Position numbers and translations under genes: made by a program. From Darksidea phi (taxonomy: Eukaryota > Ascomycota > Dothideomycetes > Pleosporales > Lentitheciaceae): a DNA stretch of 64,000 nt. Shown here one piece after another: positions 33,962 to 42,758 of the stretch. The notes under the pieces were generated by a model. The model did not search any database. It was not told where the DNA came from and saw only the letters and a list, made by a program, of their open reading frames with translations. The stretch covers positions 17,825 through 81,824 of the forward strand of contig JASJFT010000200.1 in NCBI GenBank assembly GCA_030770425.1, read 5' to 3'. Numbering within the stretch: position 1 is the stretch's first letter; the number at the start of each line of letters is the position of its first letter.

Positions 33962-35734
33962 ATGTTTTTGAGAAGGTGGAGATGGCCCCTCGTTTCACTC
34001 GCCGTAATCTTCCTTGTGATAGTCGCCACATTCTCCCCTCGCCTTTCCCAAGCGCCGAGGCCGATCTTCCCAATAAGTCATGGACACTTCCCTTGGTCGA
34101 CAAAAGAGTCTGCAGCCTCCGATGGTTCTACCCACATCTCGCATGCCTGCCCGACAGCACCACCGAGTCCAGCGATAAGTCCCGATAGCGAAGGCCGCTT
34201 CAACTGGAGAGCGATTCCAAGCCACCATCCGGTCGAACGGTATACTCCATTGCCTTCGGATAGACCCCGGTCGGAGAGGCCTGCCGTCCAGCATTCGTTC
34301 GGTGCAGCATCTGAGAATACCTCCCGCCGGCAGGCCGTGAAAGACACCTTCGAACGATGCTGGAAGTCGTATAAAGATCGCGCGTGGGCGCAAGATGAGC
34401 TTGCCCCAATATCGGGCGGATCCAAAAAAAGTACGTTCGGAGGCTGGGGGGCTACTCTAGTCGACAGCTTGGACACGCTTTGGATCATGGGAATGAAAGA
34501 CGAATACGCCGAAGCCGTTGATGCCGCTATTGGGATCGACTTTGGGCCCACCAGTGATGGCGAGATCAACATGTTTGAAATCATCATACGGTACCTCGGT
34601 GGCTTCATAGGTGCATACGATGTATCTGGCTGTCACGATGCAGCGCTATTGAACAAGGCTATCGAGGTCGCGGATCTGGCATACGCCGCATTCGACACGC
34701 CGAATCGAATGCTCGTCTCGAGATGGAGCCCACGAAAAGCTGCCGACGGAGAAGAGCAACTACCGGCGGAGTCAATGCTCATAGCCGAGGCGGCCTCTGC
34801 TAGTGTGGAGTTCACTCGATTATCGCAGATCACTGGGGATATGCGCTATTTTGACGCCATCTCAAGAGTCACAGCGGTGCTCGATAAGCAACAGGGGTTG
34901 ACAAAGCTTCCTGGAATGTGGCCAATCAGTGTGAATATGCGCACGCCAGACTTGACTTTCGATGGCTTCTTTGGCCTGGGCGCAATGGCTGATTCGGCGT
35001 ACGAATACCTACCGAAGATGTATCAGTTGCTCAACGGGGTCGGGTCTGAAGCAGCTCGATATCGCAAGATGTATGAGTATGCGATGACCACTGCTATAAC
35101 GCACACCATGTTTCGTCCCATGGTGGAAGACAAGGCTGATATACTGATCGCCAGTGCTAATGTGGATGGGAAGAGGAGTGACAAAGGGCAGCATTTGGTG
35201 TGCTTTGCTGGGGGCATGTTGGCGCTTGGTGGACGGCTCTTTGAAAACAGAACCCATATGGACATTGGCCTTAGACTCTCAGACGGTTGTGCGTGGACGT
35301 ACAAGAACGCGCCCAACGGAATCATGCCGGAAGTCTTCTCGATGGCGGCTTGCCCTACGTGGGCAGAGTGTGACTACGCCCCTCAACCCGGGCCGCGCCC
35401 TTTCACCAACCTCGACGACGGCCGATACATCCTTCGGCCTGAAGCGATCGAGTCCATCTTCTACATGTACCGGATCACCGGTGACCGCAAATACCAAGAC
35501 ATTGCGTGGGACATGTTTCAAGCAATCGATGCCAACACGCGGACTGAGTTCGCCAATGCTGCGCTATCAGACGTCATGAAGTCACCACCGGAGAAGTATG
35601 ATAGTATGGAAAGCTTCTGGCTGGCCGAAACGCTCAAGTACTTCTACCTTATCTTCAGCAATTCTGATACGATAAGTTTGGACGATTTTGTATTCAACAC
35701 CGAAGCTCACCCATTCCGGATACCGCACGGATAG
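33962..35734 (+). CDS. Class I alpha-1,2-mannosidase, GH47
   Basis: Trims alpha-1,2-linked mannose from N-glycans in the ER/Golgi lumen; inverting and Ca2+-dependent. 590 aa, intronless. Type II signal anchor at residues about 8-26 (W-P-L-V-S-L-A-V-I-F-L-V-I-V-A), a Ser/Pro-rich stem to about 115, then the catalytic domain: F-G-G-W-G-A-T-L-V-D-S-L-D-T-L-W-I-M-G, F-E-I-I-I-R-Y-L-G-G, D-G-F-F-G-L-G-A-M-A-D-S, H-L-V-C-F-A-G-G-M, L-R-P-E-A-I-E-S-I with a conserved acidic residue, D-S-M-E-S-F-W-L-A-E-T-L-K-Y-F-Y, and the C-terminal N-T-E-A-H-P-F whose Thr binds calcium in the family. All conserved blocks are present and the end matches the family end, so it is probably active. One of the best-preserved genes of the window; several GH47 paralogues are usual in fungi, so no gene symbol is given. 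Confidence 0.95.
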   Translation: MFLRRWRWPLVSLAVIFLVIVATFSPRLSQAPRPIFPISHGHFPWSTKESAASDGSTHISHACPTAPPSPAISPDSEGRFNWRAIPSHHPVERYTPLPSDRPRSERPAVQHSFGAASENTSRRQAVKDTFERCWKSYKDRAWAQDELAPISGGSKKSTFGGWGATLVDSLDTLWIMGMKDEYAEAVDAAIGIDFGPTSDGEINMFEIIIRYLGGFIGAYDVSGCHDAALLNKAIEVADLAYAAFDTPNRMLVSRWSPRKAADGEEQLPAESMLIAEAASASVEFTRLSQITGDMRYFDAISRVTAVLDKQQGLTKLPGMWPISVNMRTPDLTFDGFFGLGAMADSAYEYLPKMYQLLNGVGSEAARYRKMYEYAMTTAITHTMFRPMVEDKADILIASANVDGKRSDKGQHLVCFAGGMLALGGRLFENRTHMDIGLRLSDGCAWTYKNAPNGIMPEVFSMAACPTWAECDYAPQPGPRPFTNLDDGRYILRPEAIESIFYMYRITGDRKYQDIAWDMFQAIDANTRTEFANAALSDVMKSPPEKYDSMESFWLAETLKYFYLIFSNSDTISLDDFVFNTEAHPFRIPHG

Positions 35735-37336
35735 TCTGTCACTCGCAAAGCCATATACATGACGGAGGCCTATCCGGGTCATCAACTTAGTATACAAGGT
35801 GTCAAACCATCCCACCAAACTCATCCGAGCAACGCGGCAAAAACAACTACTGGGAACCAAACCAGTCGCTCCCGTGTTGCCGCATCGCAGCTAGAAGACT
35901 GTTGCTGCATTCGATGGACGTGTCATGTATATAGCTTGCTCGCTGGTTTTGTCGGTCTGTTTCTACAGCGGCCGCAACGGCGCCCCTGCAGGTGCTAAAT
36001 CAACGCGGAGAGACGCGTGATGACCTGTAGGGGCTGTTGCGGCCACTAGTAGAAGTATTTTGACCCTTTTGTAATGGGGTTTTCCAAAAATTGAGTTATC
36101 GCTTTATGTCGTGCTTTTTACGAGTGTGGCTGCGCTAGCGATCTTGTCGTTTTCTCGACCAAGAGCCAAGCCCTGCTACGATTAGGAGATGAGATTCTAG
36201 CCTGCTAAGGTTACGCCATCTGAAAAAAAGCTGTTTGTAAGTTTTAACGGTTGGATTTGAGAGGTGGAATCTCTTTTGTAGGGTCCGCACGAAACATGGT
36301 AGGAGTTTGTACGCAGTATCGATAGACTGATAATATCGTACTTATTTTGCTGCAACTGTATATAAAACGCTTGCATAGTCTCTATGACTATGAAGAAGGA
36401 ATTCTGAATCCGTACGTACATGAGGCTGCCGCTGGCCTGGTCGGAAGGGCACTTCAATATGCTCATCGTCGGTCGTATAGCACAAGGAACGCATTAACTC
36501 TTCCATAGGCCTTTACAGTGCGGCTGAACTTGCTGCTGTTCGCCGTTTCATGGCGGTGACTTGATAAGTGCAAATGAATTATTGGCGAACTGTGCATATA
36601 TATTGCACACTCTTCCGATGATACTGGGACGAGATGGTGTAGCGCAAGTCAACATCAAGTGATGGCACTTCTCAACCCGGCTACTAGTCGAGGCATGAAC
36701 GCCAGTGGCTCGGTCGGAACACCGTACCTAGCATCAGGAGATGAGAAGATAAATACCTACGACTCCCAAGCCTGAGACATCCCTCACCCGTTTCTTTACC
36801 GCATCATTCCGGTAGCCTTTCTACATCCCTCTGTTATGCACAGACTGTCATTTGCTTCCGCGACCGTGGAGCTGGCTTATGGATATCGACCTACTTAATC
36901 GAGCTCGGGCTCCGAGCCCCGCGCTCCGAGCCTCGTGAACCAAAAGGACTCAATTTCAGTAGCATTAGCTTCTACTGGAAGAACGATGGGGTTACACTAC
37001 AGCTCCCTCAGCATACACCTAGTCTCTTGCTTAATCTACAATTATAGTATGTTCAATGACAGGAACTCGGGGCCATGTACTATACCGAAATGTCGGTTCT
37101 GTAATACGATCATCGAAAAGACAAGCCCGCAAAAGTCCGAGCTAGGAGGTGTTAATACCATCTGCTGTGTGTCCATCTCGAGCTCAGCGGTAGCCCCCTG
37201 TCCCGTCCGGTTCCGAGAGCACCACAGTTTTTCTCCGCTGTGAGGCCAGCCCTTCTTGTTACGCACGCACACACGCGGGGGTTGGCCACCCTCCTAGCGA
37301 ACCTTCCACGATCCTGGTAACAGGGAAACTCGCCAA
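35735..37336. other. Intergenic; inverted repeat, no gene seen
   Basis: 1.6 kb after GH47. Apart from the inverted repeat at 35967-36047 and an unremarkable AT-richer stretch around 36200-36470, nothing is recognisable on either strand. Confidence 0.45.
35967..36047. repeat. GC-rich inverted repeat, possible MITE or fold-back
   Basis: Arm 1 (35967-35993, AGCGGCCGCAACGGCGCCCC then TGCAGGT) pairs with arm 2 (36023-36047), whose reverse complement is AGTGGCCGCAACAGCCCCTA then CAGGT; 22 of the 25 arm-2 bases pair once small gaps are allowed, with a 29-base centre. The CAG[C/T]GGC ends recall hAT-type termini, but no flanking 8-bp duplication is evident. A transcribed copy would form a strong stem. 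Confidence 0.6.
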
Positions 37337-37549
37337 CTATGAATTTTCAGGATTCTGTGGGAGAGCCTTCCGCGGGGCGCTTGAGCTAGGGCTGGCATGT
37401 TGTCGAGAATGAGACTGACGCAGCTTGGAACGCTTGCGTGATTGATCGTACTTGGAAGTGAGCTCGTCGAGCGAGGTGTCAGTGTCGTCCTGCACCATCT
37501 CGTTGGTGTCGTCCTGCGAGGTAAGGACTTCCTAACTTTGAGGCGCCAT
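37337..37549 (-). pseudogene. Small hydrophilic protein gene with one early stop
   Basis: 70-codon frame beginning M-A-P-Q-S, then TAG at codon 6 (37532-37534), then E-V-L-T-S-Q-D-D-T-N-E-M-V-Q-D-D-T-D-T-S, K-Y-D-Q-S-R-K-R-S-K-L-R-Q and A-L-P-Q-N-P-E-N-S stop. The acidic then basic composition and coherent frame suggest real coding history; alternatively CCTCGCAG before Asp-Asp is a splice acceptor and the start lies further upstream. Function unknown. Confidence 0.35.
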
Positions 37550-37828
37550 AATTGAATAGTTGACGTCGAAAAGCACCACTGATTCAACCGTCCGTCACGT
37601 GCGCAGCCCTTGAGCGCTGCAGTCCGTTCATGGTACCCCCTTGTATTATTCCCCACGCTCAGTACCACACGCCCTCGCGCCATGCTTATATAAGTTTAGC
37701 TGCAGAATTGGATGCAGCTCCGTGCATCTCCGAATGGAGTCTGGAGCTCTTGTTGGCTCCTGCCTTTAGGTTCACTCGAACACCTCAGGTTCCGTGACCA
37801 AGCCTAGGCGTGATTACTAGTTCCTATC

Positions 37829-38394
37829 CTTGACAACAATGATAGACCCTCGAGCTCTACAAAACCCAGGCATTGGTTACCGGAGGAGGATCGTTTGCGC
37901 AAATGGAAGAATGAAGGCAGGCCTTGGAAATGGATATGCAGTCGTTTTCCGGGCAGATCTCCTGGGGCAGTACGCAGTCGCTAGTACACGAAGTTGCAAG
38001 AGAACGCTTAGACTGGTTCAGCAATCTCCAGTTAAGACTCGTCTTGCGATAGCATCAATATACGTATCTCATACATGAAAGTCGCAGGCTGAACCTGCAT
38101 TTAGTTCTGGAGTCAGTCGAGATGAACGAGACCGAAAATTCCGATATCAATGTGGACGACCCCTCCGTCACTGCCCTCCTCGATCCCGCCCTTGTCTAAA
38201 GGTTGCGCCACAGAAGCAAGAGCAGCACTATGCCCTTCACCAATGTCTCCAGCGAGTCTCTGCAACACCGTCCCCATGGAGCCATCCCAGAACCCCTCAC
38301 TCTCTCCGTCTCTCCCATACCTAATTACATTCCGCCAAAGTCTCAGCGCCTAAAAGATGCCGCTCACACTCCTCGTCTCGCAGAGACCCAATGA
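37829..38394 (+). pseudogene. Degenerate Myb/SANT-like DNA-binding gene
   Basis: 37829-37981 reads R-H-W-L-P-E-E-D-R-L-R-K-W-K-N-E-G-R-P-W, then W-I-C-S-R-F-P-G-R-S-P-G-A-V-R-S-R. This is the spaced-Trp helix-turn-helix of a Myb/SANT-like domain (W.peED..L..l+.eG..W..I...fpgRspgAv..R). It is followed by TAG where the conserved Trp (TGG) is expected, then Y-T-K-L-Q-E-N-A and more TAG/TAA. A second frame, 38122-38394, starts M-N-E-T-E-N-S-D-I-N-V-D-D, has one TAA (probable CAA) after L-L-D-P-A-L-V and ends L-A-E-T-Q; it may be the 3' exon of the same gene. All stops fit C->T or G->A. Confidence 0.5.
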
Positions 38395-39011
38395 ACCAAC
38401 CTCCGGTCCCAGGATATGCACCGTGTCCCTCCTCCTTCCGCCGTTGTGAGTGACAATACATGTTCGTATGCGCACTTAGAGCGGTCTACATCGCGTAGGG
38501 TGTAGTCCCCCGGGAATGGGCTGCGGGAACATTTTCTGGATGGACGAGGCGGGCGGGGTGATATTGGCTAGTCAGCAGAGCCAACCGCGCGGATGACGAC
38601 GGAGTCGAACGTCGGGGGAGGAAGTGTGCGTGTACTAGAGGCCGTGGAGTCGCAGCTTGGCATGCGGAGCGAGAGTGGGAAGGGAAGGATGGCTGAGGCA
38701 TCGATTGTTTTGTTATTCGTGCGGAGCCCGGCGCGTGAGACGTGCATTAGTAATCCGCGTGACCGGTGCACTCCCGAAAAGCGCGGCCAAGCACAACCCC
38801 TTTCAACCCATGATCATCCTCATTTCAATGCATCCACGCCCTCGCCTCCAACCACCCTCCTCTCCGGCTATCCTTGATCCATCACCAATCTGTCCTTACA
38901 AGCTTCTGCTTCAGATCGACTCTCCTGGGCCCTCGTATCACCTCTCCCGGCGATCGCTGACATTCAATCGTTCGGTCGTAGCCGTCGCCGACGACCAATT
39001 TTGAAATATCT
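38395..39011. other. Intergenic; kinase promoter
   Basis: Open frames on both strands (for example 38593-38877) have no recognisable domain. The last 130 bp before 39012 are CT/TC-rich, as expected of the kinase leader. Confidence 0.4.
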
Positions 39012-39915
39012 ATGAACGAGTCTGTTATAGAATGGCCACTTGGCTTAGACGGCAAGGATCTGGTTGGCGGAGGCATTTCGGCGATTGTCACACGTCTTGA
39101 TGCCGTTGTCAAGATCTTCGGGCCTTCCGAATTGCACTTTTTGGAAAGGGAGAAGCTCATCTATCAGCGCCTTGGTCGCGACCACAGCGGTATCGTTCGG
39201 TACTTTGGCGCCCTGGAAAACGCTATTATCTTACAGTTTGCGAGCCAGACATCTATCAGGCAATACTTTGCGAGGCAAAAGAAACAAGTTCCGCTTTCTC
39301 TTAGGCTTCGTTGGGTTGAACAACTTATCGATGCCGTTCGTTTTATCCACTCAAAAAGCGTGCTTCATGGGGATATATCGTGTAACAACGTTTTCCTCGA
39401 TGATAATCTAAATGTTAAGCTGGGTGATTTCGCCGGATCAGCTATTGACGACCTTCCACCGCTCATCTGTTACGACACTAGCCATGAACTTCCTGGCCAA
39501 GATATCTCAATAAAAACCGACCTCTTTGCCCTCGGCTCTACTACGTATGAGATTATGACTGGTTCGAAACCATACAAGGATCTACCCGACCACGAAGTAT
39601 CTGCTGCTTTCGCTGAGGGTCGCTATCCCGATCTGGAATCGGTTTCTGCCTTTGGGAACATGGTTACGAAATGTTGGAAACAGAGCTATGCGAGTGCGGA
39701 AGAAGCCCTTACAGACGTGAAATTGGAGGGTACGTTCAAATTCCTAAGCTAAAGTGTAAATGCTAACCATTCACACAGTTGCTACCATCAAAAGGTGGCA
39801 CATGCCCCGGGTTCAGATTCTTCTCCGCCAACCACTCTTGTTTCCTTCCCTCCTGGCTGCTGTTTCCCTGATTCCAATTGTAGGCTGGGTAAGGCGCTGG
39901 AGATTACTTCAATGA
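39012..39915 (+). CDS. Atypical protein kinase with predicted C-terminal membrane anchor, two exons
   Basis: Model: 39012-39729, intron 39730-39778 (GTACGT, GCTAAC branch, CACAG), 39779-39915; 855 bp, 284 aa. The Gly-rich loop is short (L-V-G-G-G-I-S-A-I-V). Lys34 in A-V-V-K-I-F and Glu45/47 in L-E-R-E-K could form the VAIK-alphaC pair. The catalytic loop is H-G-D-I-S-C-N-N with Asp121 and Asn126 (HGD in place of HRD). The Mg2+ loop is D-F-A (Asp139) in place of D-F-G. Then F-A-L-G-S-T-T-Y-E-I-M-T-G-S-K-P-Y for the F-helix region. After splicing the C-terminus becomes L-L-F-P-S-L-L-A-A-V-S-L-I-P-I-V-G-W, a likely membrane helix, ending R-R-W-R-L-L-Q. Small kinases of this type form a multicopy family in Pleosporales; substrate unknown, activity plausible because K, D and D are kept. 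Confidence 0.85.
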
Positions 39916-40181
39916 TGCATGTCAGCAAGGTCAACGGCCAATGTCTTCCGTAAACTCACTTGACTGATTAGAGGCGGACACTGTGGGCATTCGCCCGGTT
40001 GTTTAGATGACCCAGTCACAATTACATTCCCGCTTAGGTCTTTTGCTGGGGAAGCATCTGAGCAATAGTGCCCGTTTTCTTTGGCTTTTTGGCACTCGTC
40101 CCATTTCCGCTTGCCTTGAATATGACGAGGCTGAGCTCTGCATTGGTTGTAGTAGAACGATTGGTCTAGGTAGTGGCACAT
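39909..40181 (-). CDS. Small Cys-rich hypothetical protein, possibly two exons
   Basis: 90-codon frame from M-C-H-Y-L-D-Q-S-F-Y-Y-N-Q-C: K-W-D-E-C-Q-K-A-K-E-N-G-H-Y-C-S and Q-P-G-E-C-P-Q-C-P-P-L-I. The spacing C..C....C...C-P-x-C resembles a family of short Cys/His proteins in Dothideomycetes. Either it ends as drawn, overlapping the kinase stop tail-to-tail by 7 bp, or a donor near 39960 joins an exon (about 39790-39895) that is antisense to the kinase's last exon. The first 70 residues are the reliable part. Possibly metal-binding; function unknown. Confidence 0.45.
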   Translation of the reverse strand: MCHYLDQSFYYNQCRAQPRHIQGKRKWDECQKAKENGHYCSDASPAKDLSGNVIVTGSSKQPGECPQCPPLISQVSLRKTLAVDLADMHH

Positions 40182-41054
40182 CCTGGGAATGGCACGGTGG
40201 ATTCGAGGCTAATCAATGAATGGCCGTTTAAGATGATTGTATAATGAGATTTTACAAGCGTAGTTGTTGCTGTCTCTGTAGATATATACTCTGAGCTGGT
40301 ATGCATGCTTGGCATGCCGTGACGCCCTTAAAGCGGCCGACCGGTGAGCATGCCCACGATCCGTGCCAACACATCGAGGCTTCCGTCCCGCGTTGACGCA
40401 ATGGCCTTCGGATTGGTTCTCCTCGTGCGAAAGTCACATCGTTGCAAGCATCATCGGAAAAAGTGAATTGAAACGACTGCACTTATTTCTTGGCGAGCGT
40501 TTCCTGAATTGGACTAACCTTGATTGAGTAGGGTGTATCGGACGATCGAAGGAGAGCGGATATACAATTCGAGTGTGCCATTGAGCGCTGATTAGCCAGG
40601 CTCAACCTACGGCGAGCATTGAGCTTGCTCAACTGGCGAAGGGTGTGCCATGGCGCGCAAGCTTCCGTGCGGGTCATACAAGGCGCGGCTAATCATGGCA
40701 CCGTGTGTCACTGGCCAGCAAGTAACCAAGTCCAGTTTCCGAAACTTCTTCCCCAAACCTCGTTTATATCGCGAAACTTCCGCGTATACATTCTTGATCT
40801 TTGCTTGTGGTAATTTTCTTTTGGCCAAATTCTAGAAACTCTTCGCAACTTCCTTCCAACCTCTCCGTCACGCCCAACATCAGGCATTTGTGCCCAACTT
40901 TCGCTGCTCCCCACATCACTGGTCGTCGCATTAGGGCGTCGCATTAGGCTCTCGACATTGTGAGTCAAAGTTGAGGCCTTAAGCTTAGGTTTCACTCCTC
41001 AAAATACCATATTTCCATGAAGACTTCCTCGGGGCAGAACGACATCTCGATTCC
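40182..41054. other. Intergenic, no gene seen
   Basis: Several 60-95 codon frames overlap on both strands without any domain. Ends at a poly-T run that marks the border with the RIPed block. Confidence 0.45.
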
Positions 41055-41077
41055 TTTTTTTTTTTTTTTTTTTTTTT
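41055..41077. repeat. 23-nt poly-T tract at the island border
   Basis: An uninterrupted run of 23 T lies 20-25 bp from the point where composition switches to RIPed AT-rich sequence. It could be the poly-A tail of a minus-strand non-LTR insertion or simple slippage. Confidence 0.85.
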
Positions 41078-42332
41078 CCCTGAGGAAAAGCTGTATTGCG
41101 TAACTATACTATTATAGGGGAGTTTTTCTACTTAATAATAAACTATATATATCTAAAGACTAGTACTAAAATTTTAACTATATATAAAAAGAGTAGAACG
41201 CTTAATATTAACTAACCGTAGAATAGTAGGTAGCTAATACTAGCTTTATCCGATACAAGTCTTAATACGTAGCCTAGAGAAAGAGGGTAGAATATAGAAG
41301 AGAGGAACTACTAGAACTAAGGGATACGAACTAAGGGATACGAACTAAGAGATATAAATAAAGGGATACGAACTAAGGGATATAAACTAAAGAATACGAA
41401 CTAAGAAAGTAGTACTTATCTACTATACTAAATAGTTATATACGAAGGTATAAAAGATTATCTATTTAATAATCGAATACTATATACTATATAAAGTACG
41501 ATAAATCGACTAATCTTCTACGATAAGCTAAATATTATCTACTAAACTACGATTATCTACGTTAGCGATATCCTTAAAAAAGCGAAGGAACGTTTAAAGA
41601 AGAAGCTATAAGAATTAAAATTAAGGAATAAGAGGGTAGTAGATCTAGATAGTACTAGAATATTACGTCTTCTTATCTTTAATAGCGAGGTCCTTCTTTA
41701 GGCGCTCGGTATAGTATATCCGTATTAACGTAGGAATATAACTAACTAGCGATATAGACTTAACTCTAATAAACGATACCTTTATTCGCGATTAGAATAT
41801 AAGACTATAATAGATAATTAGTAATACTAATCTAGATACCTAATTCTTTAAGTCCTTAGTAGAGTATAGAGGATCCGAATAGCTAGCGAATACCTTAGTA
41901 ATTAAGGCGGTAATATAAAAGTAAGAGGGAGAGAAGGCTAGTAGAGTTTCGTACTAGAATTAGAAAAGTTTACTAATTATTATATAATTAAACTATATAA
42001 TATTTACCTATAGGTCTTAGTCGAGATACCTAGTAGAGTTAAATTAATAGTATAAGTCTATTTATATAAGGAATAGCTTTAAATCTTCCTTATTATTATT
42101 ATATCTCTTAGATATCTTAACTTTTACTTTATTACTAAGTCCTACTTTTATTTATTATAGCGCTTCTTATAGTAATATTATAACTTATTATATCTTTACT
42201 ATTTAAGCTACTTATTACTATATAAGAGTAGTTAGATTTATTATTAAAGCTTCTATTATACTTTCTCTAAAAGTATTATATAAGCTAGATAGAATTACTA
42301 TATTTAACGTAATCTAGATTTAAGGTAGTTAA
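41078..42332 (-). mobile_element. Truncated inverted chromovirus: leader and gag start
   Basis: The minus-strand continuation of the LTR at 42333-42758 reads into the same post-LTR and gag sequence as copy 2 (for example AATAGACTTATACTATTAAT near 42050 in reverse, matching about 57703-57722). It ends at the island border, so the pol part and other LTR are missing. Fully RIPed. Confidence 0.6.
41321..41404. repeat. 14-bp minisatellite, six units
   Basis: Six tandem copies of GGGATACGAACTAA. Units 3, 5 and 6 differ only by G->A and C->T steps (for example GAGATATAAATAAA), which is RIP superimposed on a tandem repeat. Confidence 0.9.
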
Positions 42333-42758
42333 TATATTATATATTATATATACTTTAATATAGGATTTAGATTAGAACTAATAGTATATTTATTATACTA
42401 TTAGATTTTAATAGATTAAGGTTAAGTTAATAAATTCTATTACTAGAATAACTACTTAGAAAAAGATCTAATCTTTATTTATAAGTATTAGATAAGAACT
42501 AAAGAATTAATTATAAGGAATTAAAATAGAAAGTCTAAGAGATTCTCTACTTTCTTATACCCGTCCTTATTCCTTAAGATAGTAGTAGTAGTAACTTCTA
42601 TAGCTTCTACTACTTCTATAGTAATTATAGAAGTAGTCCTCTTAGTAACTTCTATAACTTCTAAGTTACGTAATATTAGATTACTAACTAAATATAGCTC
42701 GACTATTCTAGCTATATTAGAGCTTACTCTATACCCTTCTAGTCCTAGGGTTATAATA
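42333..42758 (-). repeat. LTR of the truncated inverted chromovirus
   Basis: Reverse complement aligns with 56998-57434, including TATTATAACCCTAGG at the outer end, AGTTAGTAATCTAATATTACG in the middle, and TATAATATATAATATA then TTAACTACC at the inner end. It also carries a short (AGTAGTAGTA)/(TTCTATAACTTC) low-complexity stretch absent from copy 1 LTRs, so this LTR and that of copy 2 form one subfamily. Confidence 0.75.

Noticed and set aside
37294..37683. 129-codon minus-strand frame
   Set aside because: Another frame on the same strand (37337-37549) gives a more protein-like sequence; the longer frame has Arg/Ser-rich out-of-frame composition.
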